Shown here in pieces: positions 38,007 through 47,313 of a DNA stretch of 64,000 nucleotides. The DNA lies in contig JALHMH010000007.1 in the NCBI GenBank assembly GCA_022844165.1, positions 1-64,000 of the forward strand. The letters run 5' to 3'. A model generated the notes under the pieces. That model made no database searches. It was not told where the DNA came from and worked only from the letters and a program-made list of their open reading frames with translations. The position numbers and the translations under genes were made by a program. How positions within the stretch are numbered: the stretch's first letter is position 1; each line of letters starts with the position of its first letter. The stretch is from Lysobacterales bacterium. Its GTDB lineage: Bacteria; Pseudomonadota; Gammaproteobacteria; Xanthomonadales; SZUA-5.

Positions 38007-38393
38007 TCAAGCTTCTACCACGTTCCGGTACGCGACGGCATCCAACAAAGCTGAGAATTCGGCCGGATCGTTGGGCTGCAGTCGGAACAGCCAGCCGTTC
38101 TGGTAGGGCGACTGATTGACCGTCTCGGGCGCGTCGCTGAGCGCATCGTTAATGGCAATCACGGTACCGGACACCGGAGCGTACACGTCTGACGCTGCTT
38201 TCACCGACTCAACCACTGCGCATGCTTTCCCGGCGGTGACCGCGCTTGCCAGCGCCGGAGTCTCGACGAACACCAAATCGCCCAGCAGTTCCTGAGCATG
38301 GTCGGAGATTCCCACTGTCACAGTACCATCTGCCTCTTGTCGCGCCCATTCGTGCGATTTCAGATACCGAAGATCATCGGGAATAGCGCTCAT
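38007..38393 (-). CDS. gcvH: Glycine cleavage system H protein
   Basis: GcvH (128 residues) carries the lipoyl arm that shuttles the aminomethyl group between GcvP and GcvT/GcvL. The lipoylated lysine lies in [18 protein letters not shown], and the N-terminus [20 protein letters not shown] and C-terminal [12 protein letters not shown] are typical. Length is standard. gcvT and gcvP are not adjacent, so the system is split, as in several Lysobacterales. The start has only a modest upstream purine run (TGGAAA). Confidence 0.94.
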   Translation of the reverse strand: MSAIPDDLRYLKSHEWARQEADGTVTVGISDHAQELLGDLVFVETPALASAVTAGKACAVVESVKAASDVYAPVSGTVIAINDALSDAPETVNQSPYQNGWLFRLQPNDPAEFSALLDAVAYRNVVEA

Positions 38394-38483
38394 CGGGTTT
38401 CCAGTTAGTTGGGATACGGCAGGATAACAAGCCTGTCAGAAAACGCACGCCTTGGTTGATCTTCGGGCAAAGCTTGCGGGCTG

Positions 38484-39167
38484 TTACTTGTCTTTGGCTA
38501 CCTGATCACACCCGCGCAAGGCCGCAAACCGGCGCCGCGCGCTACGCGCCACACGCTTGTCGTTCGCTACGACGTCCAGGTCGTCATGGGTATCCAGGTC
38601 GTGCACGGATGCGAGCTCTATGAGTGGTGTTTCGGGTGCGACAGAGTCAACAAACAACTGTGCGGTATCGGACTGAGCGTAAGGAACAGCCGACCATGGA
38701 GCCTGGCTCAAATCGATGTTGGCTCCGAACAGCCCAAAGCCACCATCGCTGGCTCTGGCGATCACGCGCATCGGGCCGTTACCGAGCCCTGCGGCGGCCG
38801 CTTGCAGGTGTTCCTTAGCGATCGTAGGGACGTCAGCACCCAGCAGGATCACGCCCCGATAGCGTCGCCGCAGCGCCTGGTACACGTAGCGCATCCGCGC
38901 CCCGAGATCATCGCCGAATTGAGGGATGGTTGGCCAACCGCGCCACAGGCCGAGGGCGCTGGGCTCGGCGACCGCCCACCACGGATCGATGAGACCATCC
39001 CGCGAGGCTGCCTTCACAGCACGGCGCACGCAAATCAGCGAAAGATAAAAGCAACGCCTCGCCGCCAGCACACCGATGCTCTGCGCCAGCCGAGTCTTGA
39101 TGGGGCTGAAACCTGGCGTTTTGACGAACACGGCGACAGCGATCGAAGCCGCTTCGCGCTCCTCCAT
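38484..39167 (-). CDS. DUF2064 glycosyltransferase-fold protein (TIGR04282-type)
   Basis: A 227-residue protein with the A-type nucleotide-diphosphosugar transferase fold, annotated as TIGR04282 in related genomes. FVKTPGFSPIKTRLAQSIG is the family start (KTRL motif), GVILLGADVPTI is the metal-binding strand and SDGGFGLFG the following loop. Reported roles include a putative arsenosugar glycosyltransferase and mycofactocin-linked relatives; neither context is present here. The frame runs upstream to 39230 inside the DUF962 gene; ATG 39167 gives an 11-base gap instead, which I prefer. Confidence 0.8.
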   Translation of the reverse strand: MEEREAASIAVAVFVKTPGFSPIKTRLAQSIGVLAARRCFYLSLICVRRAVKAASRDGLIDPWWAVAEPSALGLWRGWPTIPQFGDDLGARMRYVYQALRRRYRGVILLGADVPTIAKEHLQAAAAGLGNGPMRVIARASDGGFGLFGANIDLSQAPWSAVPYAQSDTAQLFVDSVAPETPLIELASVHDLDTHDDLDVVANDKRVARSARRRFAALRGCDQVAKDK

Positions 39168-39178
39168 CGACTGGCCGC

Positions 39179-39505
39179 TCAATGCCGCAAGCTGAGCCGA
39201 CCGACGAGAATGTCCTTGAACATCACCCAATCACCCATCAGGCTCCACCAAGGATGCTTGAAGGTTGCGGGCCGGTTCTTTTCGAACACAAAATGTCCCA
39301 CCCATGCAAACCCGTAGCCCATCAACGGAATCGCCGCCAGCCACCACGGATTGCCGCTGATGGCAGCCGCCGCCAGTAGCACCAGTACGCCGAAACTGCC
39401 GACGAAATGCAGGCGCCTGCAGTTCACGTCGCGATGTTCGGAGAGGTAGTACGGATAGAACTCGGCGAAGCTGGTAAAGCTGCGATAGGGAACGGCTTCG
39501 ATCAT
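39179..39505 (-). CDS. DUF962/Mpo1-like membrane protein
   Basis: This 108-residue protein matches DUF962 (yeast Mpo1-like). FAEFYPYYLSEHRDVNCRRLHFVGS is the diagnostic N-terminal motif, with H24 and H33 in the conserved HxxxxxxxxxH spacing, followed by two membrane helices (FGVLVLLAAAAISG and WWLAAIPLMGYGFAWVGHFVFE) and the ENRPATFKHPWWSLMGDW motif. In yeast, Mpo1 is an Fe-dependent dioxygenase acting in 2-hydroxy fatty acid alpha-oxidation. It overlaps nothing and ends 11 bases before the DUF2064 gene, so they may be co-transcribed. Confidence 0.85.
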   Translation of the reverse strand: MIEAVPYRSFTSFAEFYPYYLSEHRDVNCRRLHFVGSFGVLVLLAAAAISGNPWWLAAIPLMGYGFAWVGHFVFEKNRPATFKHPWWSLMGDWVMFKDILVGRLSLRH

Positions 39506-39623
39506 GGCGACAGGTCCAATATCCTGGTGGGGCGATCGTCGCGCAGTGCAGCCGCTACGTCAACGTGCCGGCGCCTGCCGCGTTGTGGGTGATTGCCACC
39601 GCAGGCATATCGGAGATGATCAA

Positions 39624-40001
39624 ATGAACAAGATTCTCATTGTTACCCTCAGTGCCGTGCTGGCCCTGGGCAGTGTCGCCGCCGTCGCATCGGCAGAAGC
39701 CAGTTCCAAAAGCGAACGTATGCAACTGCGCCAGCAGGCCCGCATGTCGGCGCTCGGCGATCCGGCACGGGCGGCAATGGCGCAGTTGCGCTGGATCGAA
39801 CGAATCTACCTGCGCCAGAACCAACCGCAAGCCGCACAGACTCTATATCGCGATGTGCTCGAACGCACGCAGGATCCGGCGCTGCGCAATTTCGCCAATG
39901 TTCGATTGGCTCGACTTGCCGCATGGCAACCGCGAAACCTCGACGCCGCACTGGCCGAGCTCAAGCGCGGACTCGATGAGAACCTGGCGCAACTGCGCTA
40001 A
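39624..40001 (+). CDS. Small secreted helical-repeat protein
   Basis: The product has 125 residues. The signal peptide is MNKILIVTLSAVLALGSVAAVASA (about 1-24). The mature part is helical and resembles two TPR-like helices (AQLRWIERIYLRQNQPQAAQTLYRDVLERTQDPALRNFANVRLARLAAW), ending in ALAELKRGLDENLAQLR. GGAGA is 8 bases before ATG 39624. It is divergent from the DUF962 gene and followed, after a short gap, by an MFS gene on the same strand. The role is unknown; a periplasmic adaptor is possible. Confidence 0.65.
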   Translation: MNKILIVTLSAVLALGSVAAVASAEASSKSERMQLRQQARMSALGDPARAAMAQLRWIERIYLRQNQPQAAQTLYRDVLERTQDPALRNFANVRLARLAAWQPRNLDAALAELKRGLDENLAQLR

Positions 40002-40117
40002 CAACAGGACTGTTGTATCGAATCCGGCAAGGCGGTTCGCCGAGCGCCAACGATCCGCCTTGCCCAGCCGTTCTGGCCCGCGCATGCTTCGATATCTGCG
40101 AACGCAAGGAACCGGCG

Positions 40118-41335
40118 ATGACGGAACGGCATTGGGTGGGCACGTATCACGGTGTCATCGCCATTTGCGCGATGCTGGTGTTGATGATCAGCAACGGGCT
40201 GATTCTCTCGGGACTAGGTCCGTTTCGCCCGGCGTTGATTGCCGAGTTCGGCTGGACCGCGGCGCAGATTTCCAGCGGCGAGTTGATCACCTTCCTGCTG
40301 CTCGGTGTGTTCGCGCCGTTCATCGGCATTCTGATCGATCGCTTCGGTACGCGCGTGCTGATGCAGATCGGACTGCTCGCGTTGGCGGCCGGATATTTTT
40401 TGTACGGCAGGCTCGACAGTCTGACGACGCTGTATGCGATTCACGTGTTGTTTGCGATTGTATTGGCGCTGGCAGGTTTGGTGCCTGTAGTGGCACTGGT
40501 TTCGCGCTGGTTTGACGCTGATCGTGGCACAGCGATCGGTCTGGCGTTGGTGGGATCGAGCCTGGCGTCATTCGTTTTTCCACCGCTCGCCGAGAAGTGG
40601 TTGATTCCCACCTATGGCTGGCGTGCCGCGTTCCAATACGAAGCGATTGCTGCCGTCATTGGTTTTGTCATCGTGGTCCTGCTGGTGCGCTCATCGCCCG
40701 CGGAAACGAGTATGAAGCCCTATGGCGCTCGCGCTGCGGCACCACTGCGCAGCGCCGATCTACCGGGCCTGACGGTCGGCGAAACCGTCCGGACACTCAC
40801 GTTCTGGGTGCTCGGCGCGTGCGCGTTCCTGACGTTTTTCGCGATGCTCGGTACGCTCTACCAGCTGCCGATTTATCTGGGCACCGTTGGCGTCAAGGAA
40901 ATTTCGCTGGGTTATATGGCGATGCTCGGCGCCGCGTTGATTGGCAAATTTTTGTTCGGGTTCCTGGCCGATCGTCTCGGGCCAAAACGCGTGTTCATTG
41001 CCAATCTCGCCGTGATGGCCATTGGCGCTGCGCTATTGGCGATGGCCACACCCGGCAGTGTTTTTGCCGCGCTGGCCGTCTTCGGTGTTGGCTGGGGCGG
41101 CTTGTATACGATGCTGCAACTGTTGACGGTGCAGAACTTCGGCCTCAGGTCGACCGGGAAAATTATGGGGCTCGTGGCGATTTTCGACTGCGTCGGCGGT
41201 GGCCTTGGAAGTTATGTCATGGCCAGCATTTTTGATGCAACACAAAGCTATCGACCGGCGTTCTGGATGTTGTCCGGCATGATTGTGGTTGCGCTGTTGG
41301 CAGCAACGCGCATCCGCCAGGAGTTCCGTGCGTGA
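40118..41335 (+). CDS. Major facilitator superfamily transporter
   Basis: The protein has 405 residues and about 12 transmembrane helices in two halves. N-terminal half: [21 protein letters not shown] (helix 1), and the MFS loop 2-3 signature [24 protein letters not shown]-terminal half: [26 protein letters not shown] and [20 protein letters not shown]. It resembles oxalate/formate-type (OFA) and monocarboxylate transporters. AAGGA lies before ATG 40118. The stop overlaps the queC GTG by 4 bases (GTGA); a queuosine precursor or a purine-related substrate would fit that context but is only a guess. Confidence 0.8.
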   Translation: MTERHWVGTYHGVIAICAMLVLMISNGLILSGLGPFRPALIAEFGWTAAQISSGELITFLLLGVFAPFIGILIDRFGTRVLMQIGLLALAAGYFLYGRLDSLTTLYAIHVLFAIVLALAGLVPVVALVSRWFDADRGTAIGLALVGSSLASFVFPPLAEKWLIPTYGWRAAFQYEAIAAVIGFVIVVLLVRSSPAETSMKPYGARAAAPLRSADLPGLTVGETVRTLTFWVLGACAFLTFFAMLGTLYQLPIYLGTVGVKEISLGYMAMLGAALIGKFLFGFLADRLGPKRVFIANLAVMAIGAALLAMATPGSVFAALAVFGVGWGGLYTMLQLLTVQNFGLRSTGKIMGLVAIFDCVGGGLGSYVMASIFDATQSYRPAFWMLSGMIVVALLAATRIRQEFRA

Positions 41336-42000
41336 AGGCCGTGCTGTTGTTATCCGGAGGCCTGGACTCGGCCACCGTGCTGGCGATGGCGCGGGCGGAA
41401 GGGCGGGAGGTACATGCACTGAGCGTCGACTACGGACAACGTCATCGTGCCGAGCTGGATGCCTCACGACGCGTCGCCGCTGCCCTCGGTGCGGCGAGCC
41501 ACCGCATCATTCCCCTCGATCTGCGCACCATTGGCGGCTCGGCGTTGACCGACGATGCCATTGCCGTCCCCGAGACGCCCACCAGCGGCATCCCCGTCAC
41601 CTACGTACCGGCGCGAAATACGCTGATGTTGGCACTCGCGCTGGGCCATGCCGAAGTCGTTGGGGCCAGCGAGATTTACATCGGCGTCAACGCGGTCGAC
41701 TACTCCGGTTATCCCGATTGCCGACCCGAGTTCATCGCCGCTTTCGAGCGCCTCGCGCAACTGGCGACGCGTGTCGGCGTGGAAGGTCAGGCGATCGCAG
41801 TTCGTGCGCCGATTATCGAGATGAGCAAGGGTCAGATCATCCAGGCCGGTACCGCGCTTGGCGTCGACTATGGCTTGACAGTGAGCTGTTATCAGGCGAC
41901 CGCCGACGGATTGGCCTGCGGGCGCTGCGACTCTTGTCGGTTGCGACGCCAGGGCTTTGCCGATGCGGGTGTGCCCGACCCGACACGCTATCTGCGTTGA
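41332..42000 (+). CDS. queC: 7-cyano-7-deazaguanine synthase
   Basis: QueC (222 residues) converts 7-carboxy-7-deazaguanine to preQ0, using ATP and ammonia, in queuosine tRNA modification. The ATP-pyrophosphatase P-loop [13 protein letters not shown] begins at residue 6, and [28 protein letters not shown] and the C-terminal zinc site [25 protein letters not shown] are present. GTG start overlapping the MFS stop makes translational coupling likely. queD/queE are not adjacent. Confidence 0.95.
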   Translation: MKAVLLLSGGLDSATVLAMARAEGREVHALSVDYGQRHRAELDASRRVAAALGAASHRIIPLDLRTIGGSALTDDAIAVPETPTSGIPVTYVPARNTLMLALALGHAEVVGASEIYIGVNAVDYSGYPDCRPEFIAAFERLAQLATRVGVEGQAIAVRAPIIEMSKGQIIQAGTALGVDYGLTVSCYQATADGLACGRCDSCRLRRQGFADAGVPDPTRYLR

Positions 42001-42075
42001 AGATCTTCCAGGCAGCCGATGCAATTCCAGAGAGCGCCAACGTCCTCATCGGCAGGTGCCCGGTGCCCAAGCCCC

Positions 42076-43164
42076 CTAACCGGTCGCGCCAACAGACCGA
42101 CGGCTTTCCGCCAGATAGGCCTCGCTCTGCATTTCGATGAGCCGCGAGGCGGTTCGTTCAAACTCGGCGCGTATCCGTTCGCCGCGATACAGGGCAACCG
42201 GTGAGGCGGCAGCGCTCAACAGTAGTTTGATGCGGCGGTCGTAGAACTCATCGATCAGATGCACAAACCGCTTCGCTTCGTTCTCCGACAGCACATCGAA
42301 AACCGGTACGTCGCTGAGCAAGACGGTCGAAAAGGTCTGAGCAATTTCGATGTAGTCGGCCGCCGAACGCGGACCGCGGCATAGTGCATCGAAAGTGAAC
42401 CAAATGACGTCGTCGGCGCGACGCTTGACCGGAACGTCACGGCCGTTGATGACGATCGCCGCTCGCGGATCGTTTGCGCAGGGCGCCAGACGCGCAAATG
42501 CGCGCTCGAGTGCCGCTTCGGCCGTCGCACCCAGCGGCGTGTGGTAAACGCTCGCCTGCGTGAGTGCGCGTAGCCTGTAGTCTTGAGCGCTAACCAACTC
42601 CAGGACTTCGCAATGCTGCTCAATGAGAGCAATGGCGGGGAGGAACTGCGCTCGCTGCAACCCGTTTCTATACAGTTGATTCGGCTGAGTATTGCTCGTG
42701 GTCACCAGCGTCACACCCTGGGCGAACAAGTGCTTGAGCAATCGCCCTAGAATCATCGCATCGCCGATGTCCGAGACGACGAACTCGTCCAGGCACCAGA
42801 CGCGGGCTTCGTCCGCCAGCTGTTGTGCGACGCGCTGCAGCGGATCCTCGACCTCAGACAAGCGTGCCAATTCGGCATGCACGCGACCCATAAAACGATG
42901 AAAGTGCAGGCGCCCGCCATCCACCGGCAGTTGATCGAAAAAAAGGTCCATGAGAAAGGTCTTGCCGCGACCCACGCCACCCCAAAGGTACAGGCCGCGT
43001 GCCGTCACCCGACCCTGGATCGCGCGTTGCAACCACGACCGCGATCGGCCCGCTTCGATCTCGTCGTAAATCCGCGTGAGCGCCGCCAGTGCCCGCCGCT
43101 GCGCGGGGTCGTCGCTGCTGTCACCAGCGGCGACGCGTGCATCGAATGCCTGCAGCGGCGTCAT
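42076..43164 (-). CDS. zapE: Cell division ATPase ZapE (AFG1 family)
   Basis: ZapE (362 residues; E. coli 375) is a membrane-associated ATPase that destabilises FtsZ filaments, and its mitochondrial relative AFG1 handles membrane proteins. Walker A is LWGGVGRGKTFLMDLFFDQLP, the FHRFMGRVHAEL strand follows, Walker B is VWCLDEFVVSDI (VWCLDEF), and VTTSNTQPNQLYRNGLQRAQFLPAI is the sensor/arginine region. The ATG overlaps the stop of the acetyltransferase gene (ATGA). It may be weakly conserved in sequence but is complete in motifs. Confidence 0.93.
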   Translation of the reverse strand: MTPLQAFDARVAAGDSSDDPAQRRALAALTRIYDEIEAGRSRSWLQRAIQGRVTARGLYLWGGVGRGKTFLMDLFFDQLPVDGGRLHFHRFMGRVHAELARLSEVEDPLQRVAQQLADEARVWCLDEFVVSDIGDAMILGRLLKHLFAQGVTLVTTSNTQPNQLYRNGLQRAQFLPAIALIEQHCEVLELVSAQDYRLRALTQASVYHTPLGATAEAALERAFARLAPCANDPRAAIVINGRDVPVKRRADDVIWFTFDALCRGPRSAADYIEIAQTFSTVLLSDVPVFDVLSENEAKRFVHLIDEFYDRRIKLLLSAAASPVALYRGERIRAEFERTASRLIEMQSEAYLAESRRSVGATG

Positions 43165-43673
43165 GTTGGCATCGCGAGGCGTGCCATGACCAGCACATCG
43201 CACAGCTGTCCGTCGCGATAGGCGTACTGGCGTAAGCGACCCTCTTCGACAAAGCCGAACTTGCGATACAAAGCCAGCGCCGCGACGTTGTCTGGATAAA
43301 CCTCCAGTTCAAGCCGGGTGATTTGCATCCAGCGTTCGGCGCGCTCGATCATCGCGGCGAGCAGCGCCGAACCGATGCCGCGTCGTTGGAACTCAGCGTC
43401 AACGGCCATGCCGATTTCGCCCGCATGGCGCCGCCGCGCATGAGGGGTCGAATGGCCCAGATACGCGTGACCGACGACCCTGTCGCCGACGACGGCCAAG
43501 AGGTTTAGCGTATCCGCATCGCCGCGCGCCAGGCGCTCGCGCCACAACGACTCGCGCGGATACGGCAGTTGCAGCGTGCCCCCGAACACGGACGGATGGC
43601 GGTAAAGCGCAGCGACGTCGGCGGCGTCGTCAACTTCCGCTGCGCGGAGTACGATCTTGAGGCGGCGAGGCAC
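43161..43673 (-). CDS. GNAT N-acetyltransferase (RimI/PhnO-like)
   Basis: The protein has 170 residues from GTG 43673. The GNAT fold is clear: LRAAEVDDAADVAALYRHPSVFGGTLQL, the acetyl-CoA loop MAVDAEFQRRGIGSALL and NVAALALYRKFGFVEEGRLRQY. It resembles ribosomal-protein or antibiotic-type acetyltransferases with unknown substrate. The frame stays open upstream to 43991, but those extra residues are an improbable arginine-rich shadow of rlmD. The GTG has only a weak ribosome-binding site, so the start is tentative. Its stop overlaps zapE (ATGA). Confidence 0.75.
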   Translation of the reverse strand: MPRRLKIVLRAAEVDDAADVAALYRHPSVFGGTLQLPYPRESLWRERLARGDADTLNLLAVVGDRVVGHAYLGHSTPHARRRHAGEIGMAVDAEFQRRGIGSALLAAMIERAERWMQITRLELEVYPDNVAALALYRKFGFVEEGRLRQYAYRDGQLCDVLVMARLAMPT

Positions 43674-43747
43674 GGCGTGGGAGCGATTCAATGGCGGGCG
43701 TTGGAGGCTAAAGCGCCGGGCAATGGAGCGCAATCGGAAGTGCAGCG

Positions 43748-45046
43748 CTAGCGCACAAACACCGCCATGCTCTCCACATGGCTGGTGTGCGGGAACATGT
43801 CCATGACACCGGCGGCCTCCAACTGGAAACCGCTGCTCTGCAAGATGGCGGCGTCGCGTGCGAGCGTCGCGGGATGGCAGGATACGTAGACGATGCGCGT
43901 GATTCGCGACCCCGGAAGGTAGGCGAGCGCTACGTCCGCACCGGCACGCGGCGGATCGAGCAGCAGCCGCGTGTACTGATCTTGTGCCCACCAGGCGCTC
44001 CGATGATCCAGGCTCAGGTCCGCCGCGGCATAACGAACGTTTTCCAGCCCGACGGCGCGTGCGTTGCGATCCGCGCGCTCCAGCAGACCGGCATCGCCTT
44101 CCACACCGACAACCTGGCCCGCACGTTGCGCCAGCGGCAATGTGAAGTTCCCCAGACCGCAGAACAACTCCAGCACCGTATCGTTTGAACTCACGTCAAG
44201 GCATTCGAGTGCCTGCGCGACCATTGCGCGATTGACGCTGTCATTCACTTGCACAAAATCGAGCGGCCGATAGTTGAGCCAAACGCCATCCGCCACGGAA
44301 TAACGCAACTCGGCTGGCTCAGCGCCGTCGAGCGTCACCAGTGTGTTGATGCCGCCCGGTTGCAACACGATGTCCACCAGGTGTGTCTCTCCGAACGCAC
44401 GCAATTGCGCACGATCGCCATCGCCCAGTGGCACAAGATGACGGAAAACCAGCGCAACGCGATCACCCGCGGCGACTTCGATCTGCGCAATCTCGCGCTT
44501 GGCGTCGAGCGCGGCAATGAGCGTTTTCAGCGCTTCGATCAAGCCGCCGACACGCGGATCGAGCGTTTCGCAGCGAGAAATATCAGCCACATAGCGACCA
44601 TTGTCTTCGCGAAACCCCACCAGCGCGGCACCTTTTTTGTCGACGTACTTGACCGACAGCCGCGCCTTGCGGCGATAACCGAGTGTCTCACGCTGCAATG
44701 CCGGCAAGATCCGCGAGGGAACGATCTTGCCGATGCGCTCAAGGCTATCCAGCAGGTGCTTTTGCTTCAGCGCAATTTGCGCCTCCACACTCAGGTGCTG
44801 GAGCGAGCAGCCAGAACAGGTCGCCACAAACGCGCACGGCGGCAACACCCGTGCCGCACTTGGATTGACGATGTCGAGCGCGACCGCGTCGTCGTATTGG
44901 CGGTGGGGCTTGATCACCTGCGCGCGCACACGCTCCCCCGTCAGCGCGCCTTTGATGAACACCGCCTTCTGGCCATGTCGCGCAACGCCACGACCATCGC
45001 TGGCAAGGTCAGTGACGTCGAGTTCTAGAATCGGAAAACGGGACAT
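43748..45046 (-). CDS. rlmD: 23S rRNA (uracil-1939-C5)-methyltransferase RlmD
   Basis: RlmD (432 residues) makes m5U1939 in 23S rRNA with SAM. An N-terminal TRAM domain (LELDVTDLASDGRGVARHGQKAVF) leads to the 4Fe-4S cluster cysteines C71, C77, C80 and about C162. The Rossmann methyltransferase motifs are ELFCGLGNFTLPLA, DPPR and the catalytic VSCHPATLARD. The E. coli motif SCNPATLARD differs by one residue. GTG 45061 is a longer alternative. It lies upstream of the acetyltransferase on the same strand with a 74-base gap. Confidence 0.95.
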   Translation of the reverse strand: MSRFPILELDVTDLASDGRGVARHGQKAVFIKGALTGERVRAQVIKPHRQYDDAVALDIVNPSAARVLPPCAFVATCSGCSLQHLSVEAQIALKQKHLLDSLERIGKIVPSRILPALQRETLGYRRKARLSVKYVDKKGAALVGFREDNGRYVADISRCETLDPRVGGLIEALKTLIAALDAKREIAQIEVAAGDRVALVFRHLVPLGDGDRAQLRAFGETHLVDIVLQPGGINTLVTLDGAEPAELRYSVADGVWLNYRPLDFVQVNDSVNRAMVAQALECLDVSSNDTVLELFCGLGNFTLPLAQRAGQVVGVEGDAGLLERADRNARAVGLENVRYAAADLSLDHRSAWWAQDQYTRLLLDPPRAGADVALAYLPGSRITRIVYVSCHPATLARDAAILQSSGFQLEAAGVMDMFPHTSHVESMAVFVR

Positions 45047-45216
45047 GGGCTCAGGCGTCACAAAGGGCTGCGGATAATGCCATTGCTGCCTGCGCTCAAG
45101 CCTGATTTACTGGCAGAAGCGAACATTCCGTGAGGACACGCGGACGTTCGTGGGGACAAGCTCGCATCGTGCCACTGGGCAGGACTGGGCGCCGGAATCA
45201 GGCGAAAGGGGGCTGG

Positions 45217-45795
45217 ATGAAGATTCTTCTGCTCGACGACGATCCGCTGACGGCAGCTTACCTCGGCGAAGTCGTAGCCCAATTCGCAACGCTGACGGTG
45301 GTCACGCGCCTGACAAACGCGCCGGACCCGATCACGTTCGATGTGCTGATGGTCGACAAACGGTTGCCGGATGGCGATGGCTGGTCCTGGCTCGCCGCAC
45401 AAGCTCTCCTGCCAAAGCGCGTCTTGCGGATCAGTGGCGACGAGGGCTCCGATCTGCGTAAGCCGATTGCACCTGAGGCACTTTTGGAGGCCTTGGGCAT
45501 CGTGGCAGACGTCGATGACCGTCAGGCGCGGCTTCAGCTCGGCCATAACGAAGCGGCGATCATCCAGTTGCGGGCGATGTTACGTGCGGAACTGGCGGCG
45601 GCGGGCGTTTGCCGCGCAGCAGATGTGACATCCCAGGACATTGATGTTGTGCACCGGATTGCTGCAGGCGCGCGGTTGGTTGGATTCCCACGGTTGGCGA
45701 TTTGCGCGACGGCGCTCGAGCGCGCGTGGCGCAATGGCATCCCCCACCTGGATGCTCTGTCTGACTTTCAGCGCGCCGCGGCCGCTATTGGATAA
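45217..45795 (+). CDS. Receiver domain fused to a histidine-phosphotransfer (Hpt)-like domain
   Basis: The protein has 192 residues. Residues 1-95 are a compact receiver: D7-D9 (LLDDDP), phosphoacceptor D47 (MVDKRLPDGDG), S73 (RISGDEG) and K82 (LRKPIAP). Residues about 105-192 resemble an Hpt four-helix bundle, with H146 in VVHRIAAGARLVGF lining up with the HxLKGxAxxxG site, though the conserved lysine is alanine. Good SD AAAGGGGG before ATG 45217. It is an orphan, with no kinase gene beside it, and could be a relay between remote components. The last 11 bases overlap the convergent hypothetical gene. Confidence 0.75.
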   Translation: MKILLLDDDPLTAAYLGEVVAQFATLTVVTRLTNAPDPITFDVLMVDKRLPDGDGWSWLAAQALLPKRVLRISGDEGSDLRKPIAPEALLEALGIVADVDDRQARLQLGHNEAAIIQLRAMLRAELAAAGVCRAADVTSQDIDVVHRIAAGARLVGFPRLAICATALERAWRNGIPHLDALSDFQRAAAAIG

Positions 45796-46312
45796 ACGAT
45801 GCGAGTCGTCGCACGCAGGCGCCATCGCAGAAAGGTCCCGGCGGCATGGTTTGCGTGCCGTAGCTGAAATTGAAGTAATAGCGCTGACCGATCGTCAAAG
45901 GACAATAGTCGACTGTACCGACGGTCTTCCAACCAAGCGCCGGTTGCACGCCGACGATGAAACATGCGGGTGCGATTTGCCCAGGATCGAGACATCCGGG
46001 CGAGGAACTAATGGCCATCGCAATCGCGCCATTTGCGCCACCGGGCACTTCCTGGGCAAACAGCACCCCGTAACCCAGCGGCGTTGCGGTGGCGGTAAAC
46101 TCGAGCGCGTAGGTGATGTCCACCGAGTCGTTGAACTCAATGACGCCGCCGGGATGACTCGGCCACTGCGAAATGTACAGGCTCGACCACGGCAACAAGG
46201 TGAATCGCGTGGTTGCTACCGCACAGCCTTCGAAGCCGTTGGCGAACACGGCGTCCGCTTGCGCAGGTGTCGCGCCGCACATCGCCAGCAGGACCCAGAA
46301 CCATCGCCGCAT
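45785..46312 (-). CDS. Secreted protein with FANGFE motif
   Basis: The 175-residue protein has a signal peptide (MRRWFWVLLAMCGATPAQA) immediately followed by the FANGFEGC motif (23-30). Short (I)FxxGFE motifs of this kind recur in secreted proteins of Dokdonella and Rhodanobacteraceae, often at the C-terminus; here it is N-terminal. The mature body is beta-rich with paired cysteines (SSPGCLDPGQIAPACFI, CPLTIGQRYYFNFSYG, FCDGACVRRL), suggesting disulfides. It is a possible surface protein of unknown function. The start at 46312 removes a spurious extension. Confidence 0.65.
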   Translation of the reverse strand: MRRWFWVLLAMCGATPAQADAVFANGFEGCAVATTRFTLLPWSSLYISQWPSHPGGVIEFNDSVDITYALEFTATATPLGYGVLFAQEVPGGANGAIAMAISSSPGCLDPGQIAPACFIVGVQPALGWKTVGTVDYCPLTIGQRYYFNFSYGTQTMPPGPFCDGACVRRLASFIQ

Positions 46313-46423
46313 CGTCGTCGCCCGTCGAGCCGTTGCGCCCATTGTACTTTTCCTGCGCGACCTTTACATAGGCTTGCGGCGGCGCCAAGAATGCCACCAT
46401 CGCCCGAGCCAGGAGCCACCAAG

Positions 46424-47089
46424 ATGCCCAAGATGCAACTCTCCGCGCTGACACCTCGCCAATACTGGGCGGAGATCAAGGCCAGACCTGGACGCGCTAA
46501 GTTCGGGTTTGGGCGCAAGGCGGCTTTGGTGAATGTCGATTACCAGCGCGCATACACGGATATCGAGACCTTCGCCACCGCCTATGAAACCGATCCTCGT
46601 CAAATCGAATACGTCAACACGCTGGCGGACCTGGCGCGCGCACGGTCGATGCCGGTGATCTGGAGCTACGTGGCGTACATGGATACGCCCGACGATGCCG
46701 GCGTGTGGGGTACGCGCACGAATACCTCGGATAGTTTGCAGAACATCAAGGTCGGCTCCGAACGCGCCGCGTTCGATGCCAGGGTGCGCATCGATCCGCG
46801 CGATGCGGTCATCAACAAACGAATGCCCAGTGTGTTCTTTCAGACGCATCTGGCAAGTTTGCTGGTCTGGCATCAGGTCGATACGGTGATCGTCACCGGC
46901 GGATCGACTTCAGGTTGCGTCCGCGCCACCGTTGTCGATAGTTTGGCGCACGGCTATCGCACCATCGTGCCCGAGGAATGCGTCGCCGATAAACACGAGA
47001 TCCCGCACTACGCCAACTTGTGCGACATGATGCTCAAGTACGCCGATGTCGAGCCTTTCGAGGTCGTGCGAGCGTGGCTGGCCGGTTAG
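46424..47089 (+). CDS. Isochorismatase-family cysteine amidohydrolase (N-carbamoylsarcosine amidase-like)
   Basis: The protein has 221 residues with a visible catalytic triad: D39 in VNVDYQRAYTD, K132 in INKRMPSVFFQ and C165 in TGGSTSGCVRATV. Those positions agree with N-carbamoylsarcosine amidase (D51/K144/C177) more than with isochorismatase itself. Members cleave ureido or amide C-N bonds, releasing ammonia and carbon dioxide. AGGAG is 8-9 bases before ATG 46424. Two PuuE-like deacetylases follow on the same strand about 1.2 kb further on, across one opposite-strand gene, hinting at a shared ureide-type substrate. Confidence 0.85.
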   Translation: MPKMQLSALTPRQYWAEIKARPGRAKFGFGRKAALVNVDYQRAYTDIETFATAYETDPRQIEYVNTLADLARARSMPVIWSYVAYMDTPDDAGVWGTRTNTSDSLQNIKVGSERAAFDARVRIDPRDAVINKRMPSVFFQTHLASLLVWHQVDTVIVTGGSTSGCVRATVVDSLAHGYRTIVPEECVADKHEIPHYANLCDMMLKYADVEPFEVVRAWLAG

Positions 47090-47261
47090 TTTGGCGGGTG
47101 GCCTAACCCAGACATTTCATGAGGTCGCGGGGAAGTGGCCAGGTTTCGTTGCGACGGCGCAGGTGTCTTCGAGTTTGTCGAAACGACAGACTGTTCGCTG
47201 CCATTTCCTGGCATCTTCACGAAATCTCCGGGCTAATCGGAGCCCGGCGCCAGGAGGAAAG

Positions 47262-47286
47262 AAAAAGCCCGCACGAGGCGGGCTTC
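47262..47286 (-). terminator. Rho-independent terminator after the IPTL-CTERM gene
   Basis: GCCCGC (47267-47272) pairs with GCGGGC (47278-47283) around a 5-base loop; on the minus strand it is followed by TTTTTC. It lies about 30 bases after the gene that ends at 47314 and is a textbook intrinsic terminator. Confidence 0.85.
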
Positions 47287-47313
47287 TTCTGGTCCAAAAT
47301 GCAGCTTCGACGC

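Noticed and set aside
45641..46423. N-terminal extension of the isochorismatase-like gene
   Set aside because: The extension is low-complexity and overlaps two other genes; ATG 46424 has a good SD and gives the family length.
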